A DNA stretch of 64,000 nucleotides, from contig CM024179.1 of NCBI GenBank assembly GCA_013433145.1, positions 4,698,501 through 4,762,500 on the forward strand. Reading direction: 5' to 3'. Position 1 is the first letter of the stretch. Each line of letters begins with the position of its first letter. Both the position numbers and the translations under genes were made by a program. Below the pieces are notes generated by a model. That model saw only the letters and a program-made list of their open reading frames with translations, did not search any database and was not told the origin of the DNA. Shown here in pieces: positions 26,001 to 35,455 of this stretch. The DNA comes from Ascaris suum (lineage: Eukaryota > Nematoda > Chromadorea > Rhabditida > Ascarididae).

Positions 26001-29000
26001 CCAAGAATGAACGATGTTCAATCAACGAACCCTCTGTCGGAAGAGGTTTCGTCATCCACAGACGAAGCCACGAAACAGCCATCAAATGAATGCCATCAAC
26101 CAATAAACGGATAAGGTGGAAGCGCCACATAGTCGCTATTCACAGATTAGATACAAGCATACAACCACATAATTACTACCCGCCTTTTAAAGATCATTCA
26201 ATCCGAATACAGGATTGCATGTCTCATGCTACGCATCACCATCAGCCGAATAAGTGGGCCTATGAACAGAACCACCATACTCATGTGCCCATTAAATCGA
26301 GGCCACTATGTTCAGGTCCGCGCTACGCGAAAAGATCAATTTCTTTGCCGGAAAAAATAAACAAAGGCAAATCGAAAATTTACGCACCAAACATAGAGAT
26401 TTTCTCGCGCTCATCTATCATTGCGTTATTTGAAAGGATTCTGCAGCCACTTGGTCTCTTGTAAATGTCCAAAATATCTGATCATCAATAATTACTACTT
26501 CATAGAACAGCGATTCAAAACTTGGAAATGTTCGCCATTTCGCAAGAGCAAATCTAATCTCATTAGCACAACCGTACATATTATAGAACGAAACAAGTCA
26601 AAAGCCGCCTAAGAAAGGATCCAAAGTGAATTCAAACCCTCACTGGAAGATTGTGGACGCAACGATGGCCACACTTAAAGACACTTCTAGATTAACAGTT
26701 GATCACCAAACATCTTGAAACTTACTGTAGTTCACTGCACTTTTTTGAAGAGACAAATTCGAGCATGCTGAGTGCGCATCCGCATAGGATGGGACGATGG
26801 TGCGTGCTCTTTCACAATACTGCTTATCTGCACGAAGGAATTTTAAAAAAGCGTCATCAAGAATAAATGCTGCAATCCGCTGCCATTCTCGTTCCAAAAT
26901 GAACATCTAATTGGCAAGTTTGCTTCTGTTCTATAATGGCATTTAGCTAGCAAAAGATGCGTGAGCCAATAAAAGAGTTCCCATCATCGTATCTTGATAA
27001 CAAACTTATTTATCCTCCATTAGTGGACTACATCAAAGAGCAAAACCGATTCAAATTCTATTGAGTAACATGTAAGCTCATCTTCTTCAGCAGAACACTG
27101 AGGCCATAAAATTTGTGTTGCCCTAAGTGCTTATCTTTTGCCTTTATGCGCATAAGGATGCGCAAGATTGTCGACGTACATTTTAGGCAACAATACACTT
27201 CTTCAATATTTAAGGTATGGTACGATGCAGTCGCAATCGTTTTGAAAATTTTCCACATTGCAAATGACCGAATCATCTAATGCTAATCGACAAGCATAGT
27301 AACAACTTTACAAACTTCTTACAGCAGATAAGCATGAGATCTTTCATGCAGGAAAAGGCAATCTCTGCCACAAGCTACCTACAGAAAAAAACGAAATAAG
27401 GTGTACTGAGAAAGCTATAAGTGGCACTTTTCCTGTTTCTAGAAATCACAGACTAACATAGAGAACTCCGTCACTTCCACAGCCACCTCAAGTCAACAGG
27501 TAAACGTTTTGCGTTGCTGAAACGATAAAAGAAAACCTGACAAGTCTATGGAAACTTTGATGAGACCGAATTCCTGAGATTCTTGCTCCATTTTCGAACA
27601 CCAAGTGCCAATGATCTCTACTCGCTTGTCACTCAGTCCCGGCCATAAGCTTCGGTGATGCCGTATTATCAACGAATGCGCCTCCTGAATCAGAGAGTTA
27701 GAACGAAATAGAAAGAAACAAACAAAGAATGTTGGAAGTAAGAAAAAAGCAAACGAGCGCATTTGAATGAAAACAAAAACCAACACACCAAACAAATAAC
27801 ACACGGGATGCAAGGGGTGGGTGGGTTCTGAAATAAGATTATAACAACATCCTGAAAACAATCTCTTGTCTGAAACATGTGTAGGCTTTAAAACGACACC
27901 ACACTTAATACGAAAGAAAATGAAATTTCATATCTTTCAAGCCTGCGCCTTGTTCTGTTTTCGGAAAAGCAATCCACGAAAACTCCGTCTCGTTATCCGA
28001 TGAGAGCCTAAAACTAATACAGTTATTAAAATATAAAAACAAAAAAAAAACAAAGCTTGAACATAAAAAATTTCTATACGGGAAATAAGAAAATGCATAT
28101 CAGTATAAGCTTGTAACCTGAAGTTCACAGAATTGGTGAACTGTGAACTTGACTTGTGCGGAAGAAATAGCTCAATAAACTATTTTTCGACAGAAAAGCT
28201 GAGATCTGAAAAAATTGCTTTAAGGCTGCTTTTCGTTGATGTAACTCGGATCCTAACGTATCACTCAAAAATTAATGGCCAAGTTTAACAAGGTGCCGAA
28301 GCAATCTTCGATGCATAGTTTATGAAAAGCGCAAGTCAAAACTACGTGACTAAGACTTCAAACATTCTCACAACACACTTTACAAAGCGCTAACCAACAA
28401 CATCCCCATCAAGATTAAGAGCAAATAACGACTCAATAGAGCTGGGAACGACGAATCTGAGCGACTCTATAAAAGCGAAGCGACAATCCAGTCGAGGACG
28501 GTCGAACCGACATCGAAGGAAGCGCATCAGTTCTCGTGCGGCCCAACATGGTGCGTTGGCCGCTTTGAGCGACCCGAACTCGGACTTCGTCACCCTTCAA
28601 CTCCAGCGACGTTATTCCTGTTGCTACTCACCTCCCTTACAATGGCCCCTTTGGCACCATTCAAGAGTGCGCATATTACCCTGGCGATTCAACCCACCCT
28701 TCGTGACTGCGAGCCCTTGCTCAAAGCCGCGGAAACCCACTTCGCTTTCAGCCTTGACCCCAGTCAGTCGACTTCCACACAAATTGAATCTATACAACAT
28801 TGCCGACGTTCGGCCTTAACAACTTCGCGTCTCCTCGGAGCTCAACTTGACCAGTTGACTCATTTCTATGATGACTGGGTAGCCGTTATTCGCAAGTTTA
28901 CACCACGCGACGATCCCGACCAAGCCCTTGCTGAACAGCAAGCGTTCCAGCAAATGAACGAAGCGTCTGATGGTCTTCGAAGTATGCTCAATCAACTTCG

Positions 29001-31369
29001 CATAACGATTCAAAAATTGGAGTTCCTCGATCAGGATCTAGGCGAAATGCTTGCCCGCCTCGGCACCACGCCCCGCACCACACACCACCACTTGGCCTCA
29101 ATCCCTCAGGCTCCTCCCAAACGCAGCAATCAACAGCTCATCCAAATAACGCCAACTCGACTTCGCCAAGTAATGGTGACGCTCCAAGCAATTTCTGTAT
29201 GTGGGAGATGGAACGGGGGCCAGGGAATCACATGAGCACATAAAAGTACCAAGTTACTCTCATTACTACATCAGAACTTTAAAAGTGCAGGAAGGAGGTC
29301 TGCATGTGGAAGGAAACGGAAAGGAGGTATTTTACTCTTTTTCGATGAAAGCCATGGATTCCAATGCGAATTAGGGTAGCTGTGATATGAATTATGAATT
29401 AATTGTCTCATTTGTGCTGTTTGTTAATCTGTGAGCTTCACACTGGTTAATGGTTGTTTCTCCTCCTGAAAGCTCAAAATTCATTCCGGTTTCCAGAAAT
29501 TATTAGCAAATGGACAATTCCCTTAATGGTGTACTAATAACTGCAACTCCATGTTGTCGCTTCAATATTTCTCCTTCTTTCACATAGCACCTCCTTGCGT
29601 CCTGTGTCTGTAGTTTCTCCAACGTCATTTTTTGCATAATCATGCTTGATGGCATATGCGACATTGCACAACATACAACACGAGCATAAATAACCATAGT
29701 ACTCACTATAGAATTGTGTAGGTGGATTGGCTATATATTGAAAAGACGATTTTTTATATCAATTGGGTCGAAGACGGAAGGCCGAAATCCTTCACATATT
29801 CTTCCTCTACCCACCAATCAGTCCCTTGACGATCCCATCATATATCAGTCCCACCGTAAAACCCCAATCATATATTAACATTTTCGCCGTTACGCAAGTA
29901 AGAGACTGGCGATTTTTCAGAGAATACCAGCCAACTATCATCAATCACGATGTTTTCCAGGAATCGAGAGAATTTATTAGAAAAGATATTAAAAAAAAAA
30001 AAACTCTTTGTTCTCATAGAAATGCTGCTATCGTATATTATTTTTATTAATTTTTTGAGTCAAAATCTCACAGATGGAGCTTTATGGTCACTCCTCACAT
30101 AGTCCATATCGTTCGCTGTGTGTTCATGGCCGTTCATCTTTAGCACGAAATCAGCGGCACAATATGCTCCAATTATGATTGTGTTTCAATGCCGGTCATG
30201 TCATAAACATGCACAAAATGTTTTCATCGCAATCGCATTTACCAAGTCAATGTGAATGAAAACAGGGTCTTGGGAAACTGCAAGCTGATGCTGGAGTAAA
30301 ACACAATTGTCGGGCAACCAAAAAGGATTTGGAAGAAAATCAATGTTCCACTTACCGAGTATTGGGTCAGCATAAGTAACAAATTTAAGGTTAGCAAGAG
30401 CGAAGTGTCACACCATAAATCTATGCCGTCTTAAGGAAAGGAAGAAAGAAATCAGATAAAAATCGAAGAAATGAAAATGATGAAAAAAAGTATTGCGCAA
30501 TGGAAAGAGGTTGTTCAACCATGAGGACTCTTGCGATTGTACGCCTCGCTCTGCACGGCCATCTGTCAGCATTGATGTTCCATTCACAGTCTCCGTGGCC
30601 ACAATATACGCTGGCACTTAGTTTTCTCCAACAAATCTTGGCCTACGGTAAAATGCAATATGAGGAATCGATGTAACCTGATGCCGAAAGTTGTGCTGCA
30701 TGAGCGTTGCATAACTTGAAAGTGACGACCATCGCTAAGGGATGAACAAAGGGATGAAGGGATGGAAGTTTCACTGGAGGCAAAATGAGAAACACTAAGA
30801 GCACACTTACTTACTCAACACCGAAATATTTGTTTAAAAGTGGAATAATCAAAAGATGGTGTTTTGTGATACAATTCGCGGATTATAAATTAGTTTTGGC
30901 GCCAATATTATCGAAGTGAAGATTTATGGCGAATAAAGGGACTGAGACTAAGAATCGAATAAGCTTGAAAAAGACAGAGAGAGGAGAACTTCTAATGAGA
31001 AAAAGATTACTCGGTTCTCTGAACCTCTCCATACCGAACCCCTCCAAACTTAATCGCAGTCTTCCACGTCTGCATAGGCTTCTTGACGTCATGTCAATGC
31101 CACACATTATCACGAGATGAAAAAAAACAAACCGCAGGTGCACATGTAAGCACAAATATTTTACCCGTATATCCATCCACAGGCAGTGTGTTTGCACATA
31201 AATTCAGTGATATAAATGCGTCTATCACCGCAAGAAAATTGACTGGAATAAGCAACCATCGCACCGGTCCAATAGAAATATGTTTCGAGCCGAGATTCCC
31301 ATTCCGCAGCAGCGCCTTGAGCAGGAACGTCGCGCGCGGATGTGTTTCGTTAGAATCAGTCATGGCCAT
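15496..31369 (-). CDS. Unrecognised, predominantly alpha-helical protein, 13 exons
   Basis: Exons: 31369-31265 (ATG at 31369), 27684-27537, 26827-26726, 24790-24738, 22007-21887, 21384-21328, 20192-20066, 19219-19189, 18634-18439 or -18432, 17487-17429, 17113-17062, 16479-16374 and 15585-15496 (TAG). Every junction keeps phase apart from one. The ninth exon, spliced at the canonical GTAACT (18438), does not match the next; using GTGCAT (18431) joins them and gives 1254 bases, 417 residues. Otherwise an exon is missing. Residues about 85-330 are rich in helix-forming heptads (DPDEEFMRMQATAEKLVEKN, LEQLQLKLRKM) with a conserved-looking Trp-rich block (APFLWEQLNEWRSLQRSSPW). The tail is Ser/Pro-rich and acidic. 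A BAR-like or coiled-coil scaffold is possible, but I cannot name the family. The ATG exon follows a good acceptor (TTGGTGTCTAG), compatible with trans-splicing or an upstream exon. The 5' exons are the weakest. Confidence 0.7.
22760..23717 (+). repeat. Copy A of a ~0.95 kb dispersed repeat
   Basis: Nearly the whole segment is repeated in reverse complement at 34272-35181. The match starts at TCAATTATGGC (22760) and ends after GAATGCTCATATT (23717). Copy A contains a long TA microsatellite at 23008-23062 where copy B has only a few TA units. Broken frames are shared by both copies (for example MRFCRPPGYLKN, then CSTSSAVGDIY). The coding origin is unknown; proximity of copy B to a GIY-YIG relic suggests, but does not prove, a Penelope-like source. 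It lies in the region between helical-gene exons 4 and 5. Confidence 0.85.
23008..23062. repeat. (TA)n microsatellite inside repeat copy A
   Basis: About 27 uninterrupted TA units. The equivalent position in copy B (about 34921-34933) has only a short ATATATATAT run. Confidence 0.97.
24359..24436. repeat. Short AT-rich tandem repeat
   Basis: The unit TTGTATTATATAATCC appears three times with small differences, interspersed with two copies of a TTTCAGTT/CTTCAGTT piece. It is intronic to the helical-protein gene. Confidence 0.7.
28468..28474 (+). promoter_or_regulatory. TATA box of the BEL/Pao LTR
   Basis: TATAAAA sits about 80 bases upstream of the predicted primer-binding site, where a core promoter is expected in an LTR. 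The 5' boundary of the LTR could not be placed. Confidence 0.5.
28549..28563 (+). other. Primer-binding site, complementary to tRNA-Gly 3' end
   Basis: TGGTGCGTTGGCCGC begins directly after ...AACA, the expected LTR end. From memory, tRNA-Gly(UCC) ends ...CCGGCCAACGCACCA, which pairs with 14 of these 15 bases. Confidence 0.6.
28642..29235 (+). CDS. BEL/Pao-type LTR retrotransposon gag, N-terminal part (truncated element)
   Basis: An open frame of 197 codons starts at ATG 28642, 80 bases after the primer-binding site. Its sequence is typical of the N-terminal gag region of nematode BEL/Pao elements: an all-helical domain with IQPTLRDCEPLLKAAE, LGAQLDQLTHFYDDW and QLRITIQKLEFLDQDLGEML, then a Pro/Gln-rich segment. 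After about 29190 the sequence turns into unrelated AT-rich DNA, and no protease, RT, RNase H or integrase follows, so only the 5' end survives. It lies in the first intron of the helical-protein gene in antisense orientation. Codon usage and GC content are clearly higher than the surrounding intron, fitting a recent insertion. The family call is from recognition, not a search. Confidence 0.65.
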   Translation: MAPLAPFKSAHITLAIQPTLRDCEPLLKAAETHFAFSLDPSQSTSTQIESIQHCRRSALTTSRLLGAQLDQLTHFYDDWVAVIRKFTPRDDPDQALAEQQAFQQMNEASDGLRSMLNQLRITIQKLEFLDQDLGEMLARLGTTPRTTHHHLASIPQAPPKRSNQQLIQITPTRLRQVMVTLQAISVCGRWNGGQGIT

Positions 31370-32640
31370 ACTAGACACCAAAGATTACCGCCTACGGTTA
31401 GTGAAATATGTTTATTTTGTGGGAAGAAGCAAAGAATAAAACAGATTTTAAAACCATCAAATATAGCCAATAGCTCTTGCAGTGAAAATTGCAAGTATCT
31501 TTCAAATGCAGAAACTTCTGATGAATAATTAAAGCAAAACAATGGTTGTACAAAAAATGGTGCTATTGTGGTGTACAAACATACTTCGGCTTCATTCTTT
31601 AATTAGTAGCTTAAGCAAGGCATTTTTATTTCGATTTCAGTTCACATTCCATCTCTATATCCTCGAAGAAGTTTAGAGAAGACTGAATCGTGTAAGCAGC
31701 ATAAACAACATAGCAATGAAATTTTACGGATTTGCAAATGGACAGTATGAAAACGGACAAGATACTTCGTATTTTTCACACCGAAGAAATAAAAATGTCG
31801 ATCTCGGTTGAACTCGGTTCCGGTGCCGACCAGAATAGCCATATGAATTCAACACATGACCATGCGGAAATGAGTTGGTTTTGGTACTGTTGGATGACTG
31901 ACTTCAACTCAACAGGGAATGCAAATGGGATCGGAACAAAATTAAACCTTGGTCCCGAAGATAAACATGAAGAAAGGCCGCAAGGTTAAAAAGTTTTGGA
32001 CACATAAAGCATGAGACTGGACATAAAAGCAATCAGCAGTAGGTGGCAATAATGTTTTCAAAACGGCTCAAACATTGCTCACTTTACGTTCGCGAAACAA
32101 ATCTCATAACTACGCAACTGAAAACCCACAATATTGGCCCAGTTTATGTCGGCGGTCGCTGAGTGAAAAAAAAAGGCCATTCAGACTGATGGCTGAAAAT
32201 TCTTTCAAAATCGTCTGCTTGATCTATTCGTCTACTTGACGACAATATGAATACAGCTTAGCGAAAACTTGGGCTTTCAACAGTTCGAACTCAGTTTCAG
32301 TTGAAAGCGAATAGCAATTCTTAATAAAAGTCACAATAAATCGCACCAATTAACAAGATTTTAAACATATATGCATACCAACAATGCTACTTCGTAGTTG
32401 CATGATCGAGAGATGTGTATGGTAGTTTATATTTGTGGCCATATAATCCTCCGTGTAGAATCGATAGTAGTTTATATTGATGTTTTGGCTCATTGAGTTA
32501 TAATCATAGTACACCAAGTTGAAAATCACAATGTAAACACACTTCCCACATTTCATGGAATTATGGTAACTGCCGCTTTTATGCAAGGGAAAAATGAAGA
32601 AAAAAGAAAAAAACATAAAAATGAATTCAAATATCGCGAG
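31370..32640. other. 5' flank of the helical-protein gene, no other gene seen
   Basis: No exon pair with consistent phase is visible on either strand. The bases next to the ATG exon form a good acceptor, so an unidentified upstream exon or a spliced-leader site may lie at 31371. The rest is AT-rich without recognisable features. Confidence 0.4.
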
Positions 32641-32729
32641 ACGGAAGGCTAGTGAGGATTAACAAGTCGACACAGCCGTTAATCGTTAGTTCACCGAGTT
32701 TATGAGGTTAGCTTTCCTTGTCTTGCAGA

Positions 32730-33029
32730 TTAGTGTGCCTTTGCGGTGAGCACGTATTGTAAAACAATGTTAATAGCCTGAAGGTTATGAAATTTAATAA
32801 TGTGCACGCCCACTGGGCATGAAGTATACGATCGCGATAGTGGTGAGGACATGCTTAGCACATGCTCTTTAAGGTGCTCGTGCAGAAAACGTCCCGTTTC
32901 GCCAATATAGATGGACTGACATGCGCAGCCACGAACAGTATAAACAACATTTTTCATGCAACAGTTACGTGGATTGTTCGTGGCTACTCCTATCAAGATG
33001 TATTTGAACCAACAGCTGTTGATCAGCAT
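32730..33029 (-). mobile_element. Penelope-like element GIY-YIG endonuclease relic
   Basis: A minus-strand frame of 99 codons carries the C-terminal GIY-YIG nuclease signature of Penelope-like elements: VVYTVRGCACQSIYIGETGR followed by L.EHLKEH, the spacing expected between the two motif halves and the conserved Arg. The upstream Cys/His-rich linker typical of the family is only partly recognisable, and the RT domain that should precede it at 33.1-34.2 kb cannot be read without many stops. It is therefore a 3' fragment or heavily decayed copy. Its orientation is the same as repeat copy B. Confidence 0.65.
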
Positions 33030-34271
33030 CTAACCTTTATTCGCCAACGCCTACGTTTCTTTTTCCTAGACAAAAAACATGGCAGTACCCCTTAATTTAT
33101 TACAGACATTACGAATCTCCTCCTTTAAAGAAACGTCGCTTTCGATCGCCTCATCCGGATGATTGAACGCCGATATCTATGGAAAGCAACAGATGCCGCT
33201 GATGTCTCTTCTCCCACAGCCATCTTCCCAAACAACGCTTCGCCTCCATCCGCAATTAACTTTCTCCACAGATTCTTCGCCAAAGATCTCACTCTTCCGT
33301 CTCATATAGATTTCACAACTGTGATTGCAAAATTCTTTTCGTTCGAAATATAGCCGTCTCCTCTCACGAAGCAACAGCACCCTCAATTCTCCCGGCATGT
33401 TCATCAGTTACCTAATGATCATACGCTTCATGCAACTTCTATGGGAGACTGTGTATTGGATGACGCCGCCACACTCCGCTCTTATTAGAACCCTCTTTCA
33501 CACATTCCGTGAAAAGTGACAGAAATATCTCGTGCAATATTCGCAGCATATTTTCATTCCTTTTATATTCCTCCGTTATTCGGAGAGTGCTTATCTCGCT
33601 GTCCCAACTGCTCTTCAATCAATTTCACACTCGGCACCATTTTCCACACTTAAAACCTCTCTTCCGTAGTCTGTCAACGACCTAGAGCCCGTTTTCATTT
33701 GCTGTCTGTTCCATGCCTTCGTTTCTTGCTCATCTCATAAAACATAGTCGGAAGCGCGCTTTTCAGATAACCTCGCTGAAGATCAACCCTGCGAAACGTC
33801 TGTAAAAGAATTTCCAACCAAGAAATTTGCAAATCTGTCCCCAACTTGTTGTCTGCTTTCGTGATTTATTGTCCATAATCTAGCGGACAGGTCCTTGTAT
33901 AAGACAATGTCTCTTTCACAAGCAAATACTTCCATAAAACCCGTCCGAATGGCCTATTGTACTTTCTTAGCCAACCGCGACAACCCCAAATCTCTTGCCA
34001 ATGAACTTGTTGTAATAGCCCATTCATATTAGTTCATTAACACTGGTTAGAATCTTCAATCCTTAATCAGCTGATCCTTCTCATTACTCCGGGCGCCCTA
34101 TCATCTCCAGTTGCGATGACCCCATTGTTCGCATATCTTAACTATTTTCCAAATTCTCTCACCCCTTCTTGGCTTTGTTCCATCACGTTTGAAAAATACG
34201 GGTGGCTTCTCGCGGCATTTTCAACAACCTAACTTACACAAACTTGTTACCGTGCGCTCAGCTCACCAAAA
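33030..34271. other. Decayed sequence between the GIY-YIG relic and repeat copy B
   Basis: Plus-strand frames with many stops look coding-derived in places (33159-33353 is open for 64 codons; another piece around 33900-34020 reads QANTSIKPVRMAYCTFLANR), but I cannot assign them. No host exon is supported. Confidence 0.35.
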
Positions 34272-35181
34272 AATATGAGCATTCGAGGACATCGCCGCAG
34301 GAAACTGATTCAACAAAATCGTCTCAATGCTTCGAAATGATTTCCTGCCGCTTTTTTTTGAAAAAAGTGCATTCCGGCACGAACTGTTTGTCAGACTAGT
34401 TCGATTTAAAATAATAAAACCATCCTCAATTCTATAAGATTCTCAACGGAAGATGTGACGGGTAGGTTTAGGTGATCCGATAAACCTGTTATGGATATCG
34501 GCGAAGACCGGAACAGAGAATGGCACACAATTATTCGGTCTTTACTGTTTTGTCCATGAATTTCTTTTCTCAATTTGCTTATCATCGTTGGTTGCCAATA
34601 GTATTGACGTTTAGCACTCTCTTTACTACACATCGCATCTCTTTGTTAACGCATCAGCAGAAAGCTACCCCAGCTATCACAGGCCATGTTCTATGATGTT
34701 CGTTTCTTGGTAAGGTCACGTTTTCATACCATTTGAAAGCACATTAAGGTTTGATTGCTCAAATTCGAGGTGTCGGGCGATCACAGTGCTGCGGTGTTCC
34801 CGAGCCTTGAGCAGACTCCGGACGAACCATCCACGAGGTTGGTACAGGTTGGTTGAGGGAAGGAGAGGCAGAAGCGGACGAGCCCTCTTCGAGTCAGGCC
34901 AGTTCAGTTTATTTATTATGCACATATATATATCGCCTACTGCTGAAGATGTCGAGCAGTTTCGAGTACAGAAGAGAAGTTGGAGAGCATAAATAAGGAA
35001 GTATCGACAACCCAAGGATAACAATTTGCCGTAAACATGTTTAAACCGGCCCGCATTGGGCAGTGGTGGTTTGTTATTCTTCAGATAACCTGGTGGTCGG
35101 CAGAAGCGCAATCGTCCTGTACCTCGTTTCTCGTGAAAGTATTTTTATTGAACTTCTTATATCAAACCCCGCCATAATTGA
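34272..35181 (-). repeat. Copy B of the ~0.95 kb dispersed repeat (inverted relative to copy A)
   Basis: This is the reverse complement of 22760-23717 with scattered substitutions and a much shorter TA tract. On its own strand it keeps one frame open for 131 codons (35111-34716), which copy A has partly lost through the TA expansion. The frame has no domain I recognise. Together with copy A it forms a long inverted repeat about 10.5 kb apart. Confidence 0.85.
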
Positions 35182-35249
35182 AATGGATGCCAAATACTTA
35201 TGTAACAAGCAACTAGCATGAGTTGCGCTGTCGGTTCACGTAAAGACGA

Positions 35250-35455
35250 CACAGAATAAAGAAAGCAAAAAAAATTGCTGCTAAATGATGCATTAAAAAT
35301 GCAACCAACTTTAAGGAATGAAGGGGTAATAAATCAGTAAAAAACACCCTGACCAGCAGAAGGGTGTGATTTTTTTAACCCTTCATTCCGTAAAGTTGGT
35401 TGCATTTTTAATGCTTCATTTAGCAACATACTTTTTGCCTCCTTTATCTTCTACG
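35250..35455. mobile_element. Foldback (MITE-like) element
   Basis: Two arms of about 80 bases (35250-35327 and 35376-35455) are reverse complements; the inner 45 bases (for example CATTAAAAATGCAACCAACTTT) are almost perfect and the outer part is more diverged. The loop contains a second hairpin (ACACCCT...AGGGTGT). No coding capacity. It abuts repeat copy B. Confidence 0.8.

Noticed and set aside
27058..27276. Minus-strand frame of 72 codons between exons 2 and 3 of the helical-protein gene
   Set aside because: The neighbouring exons join directly in phase; including this piece breaks the frame, and it has no good donor.
28390..28593. Minus-strand frame over the BEL/Pao LTR
   Set aside because: It is the reverse strand of the LTR and primer-binding region, a shadow with no splice borders.
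30408..30617. Minus-strand frame containing ATETVNGTSMLTDGRAERG
   Set aside because: It looks coding, but the acceptor is weak, the only donors are poor (GTTGAA or GTACAA), and it cannot be inserted between exons 1 and 2 without a stop.
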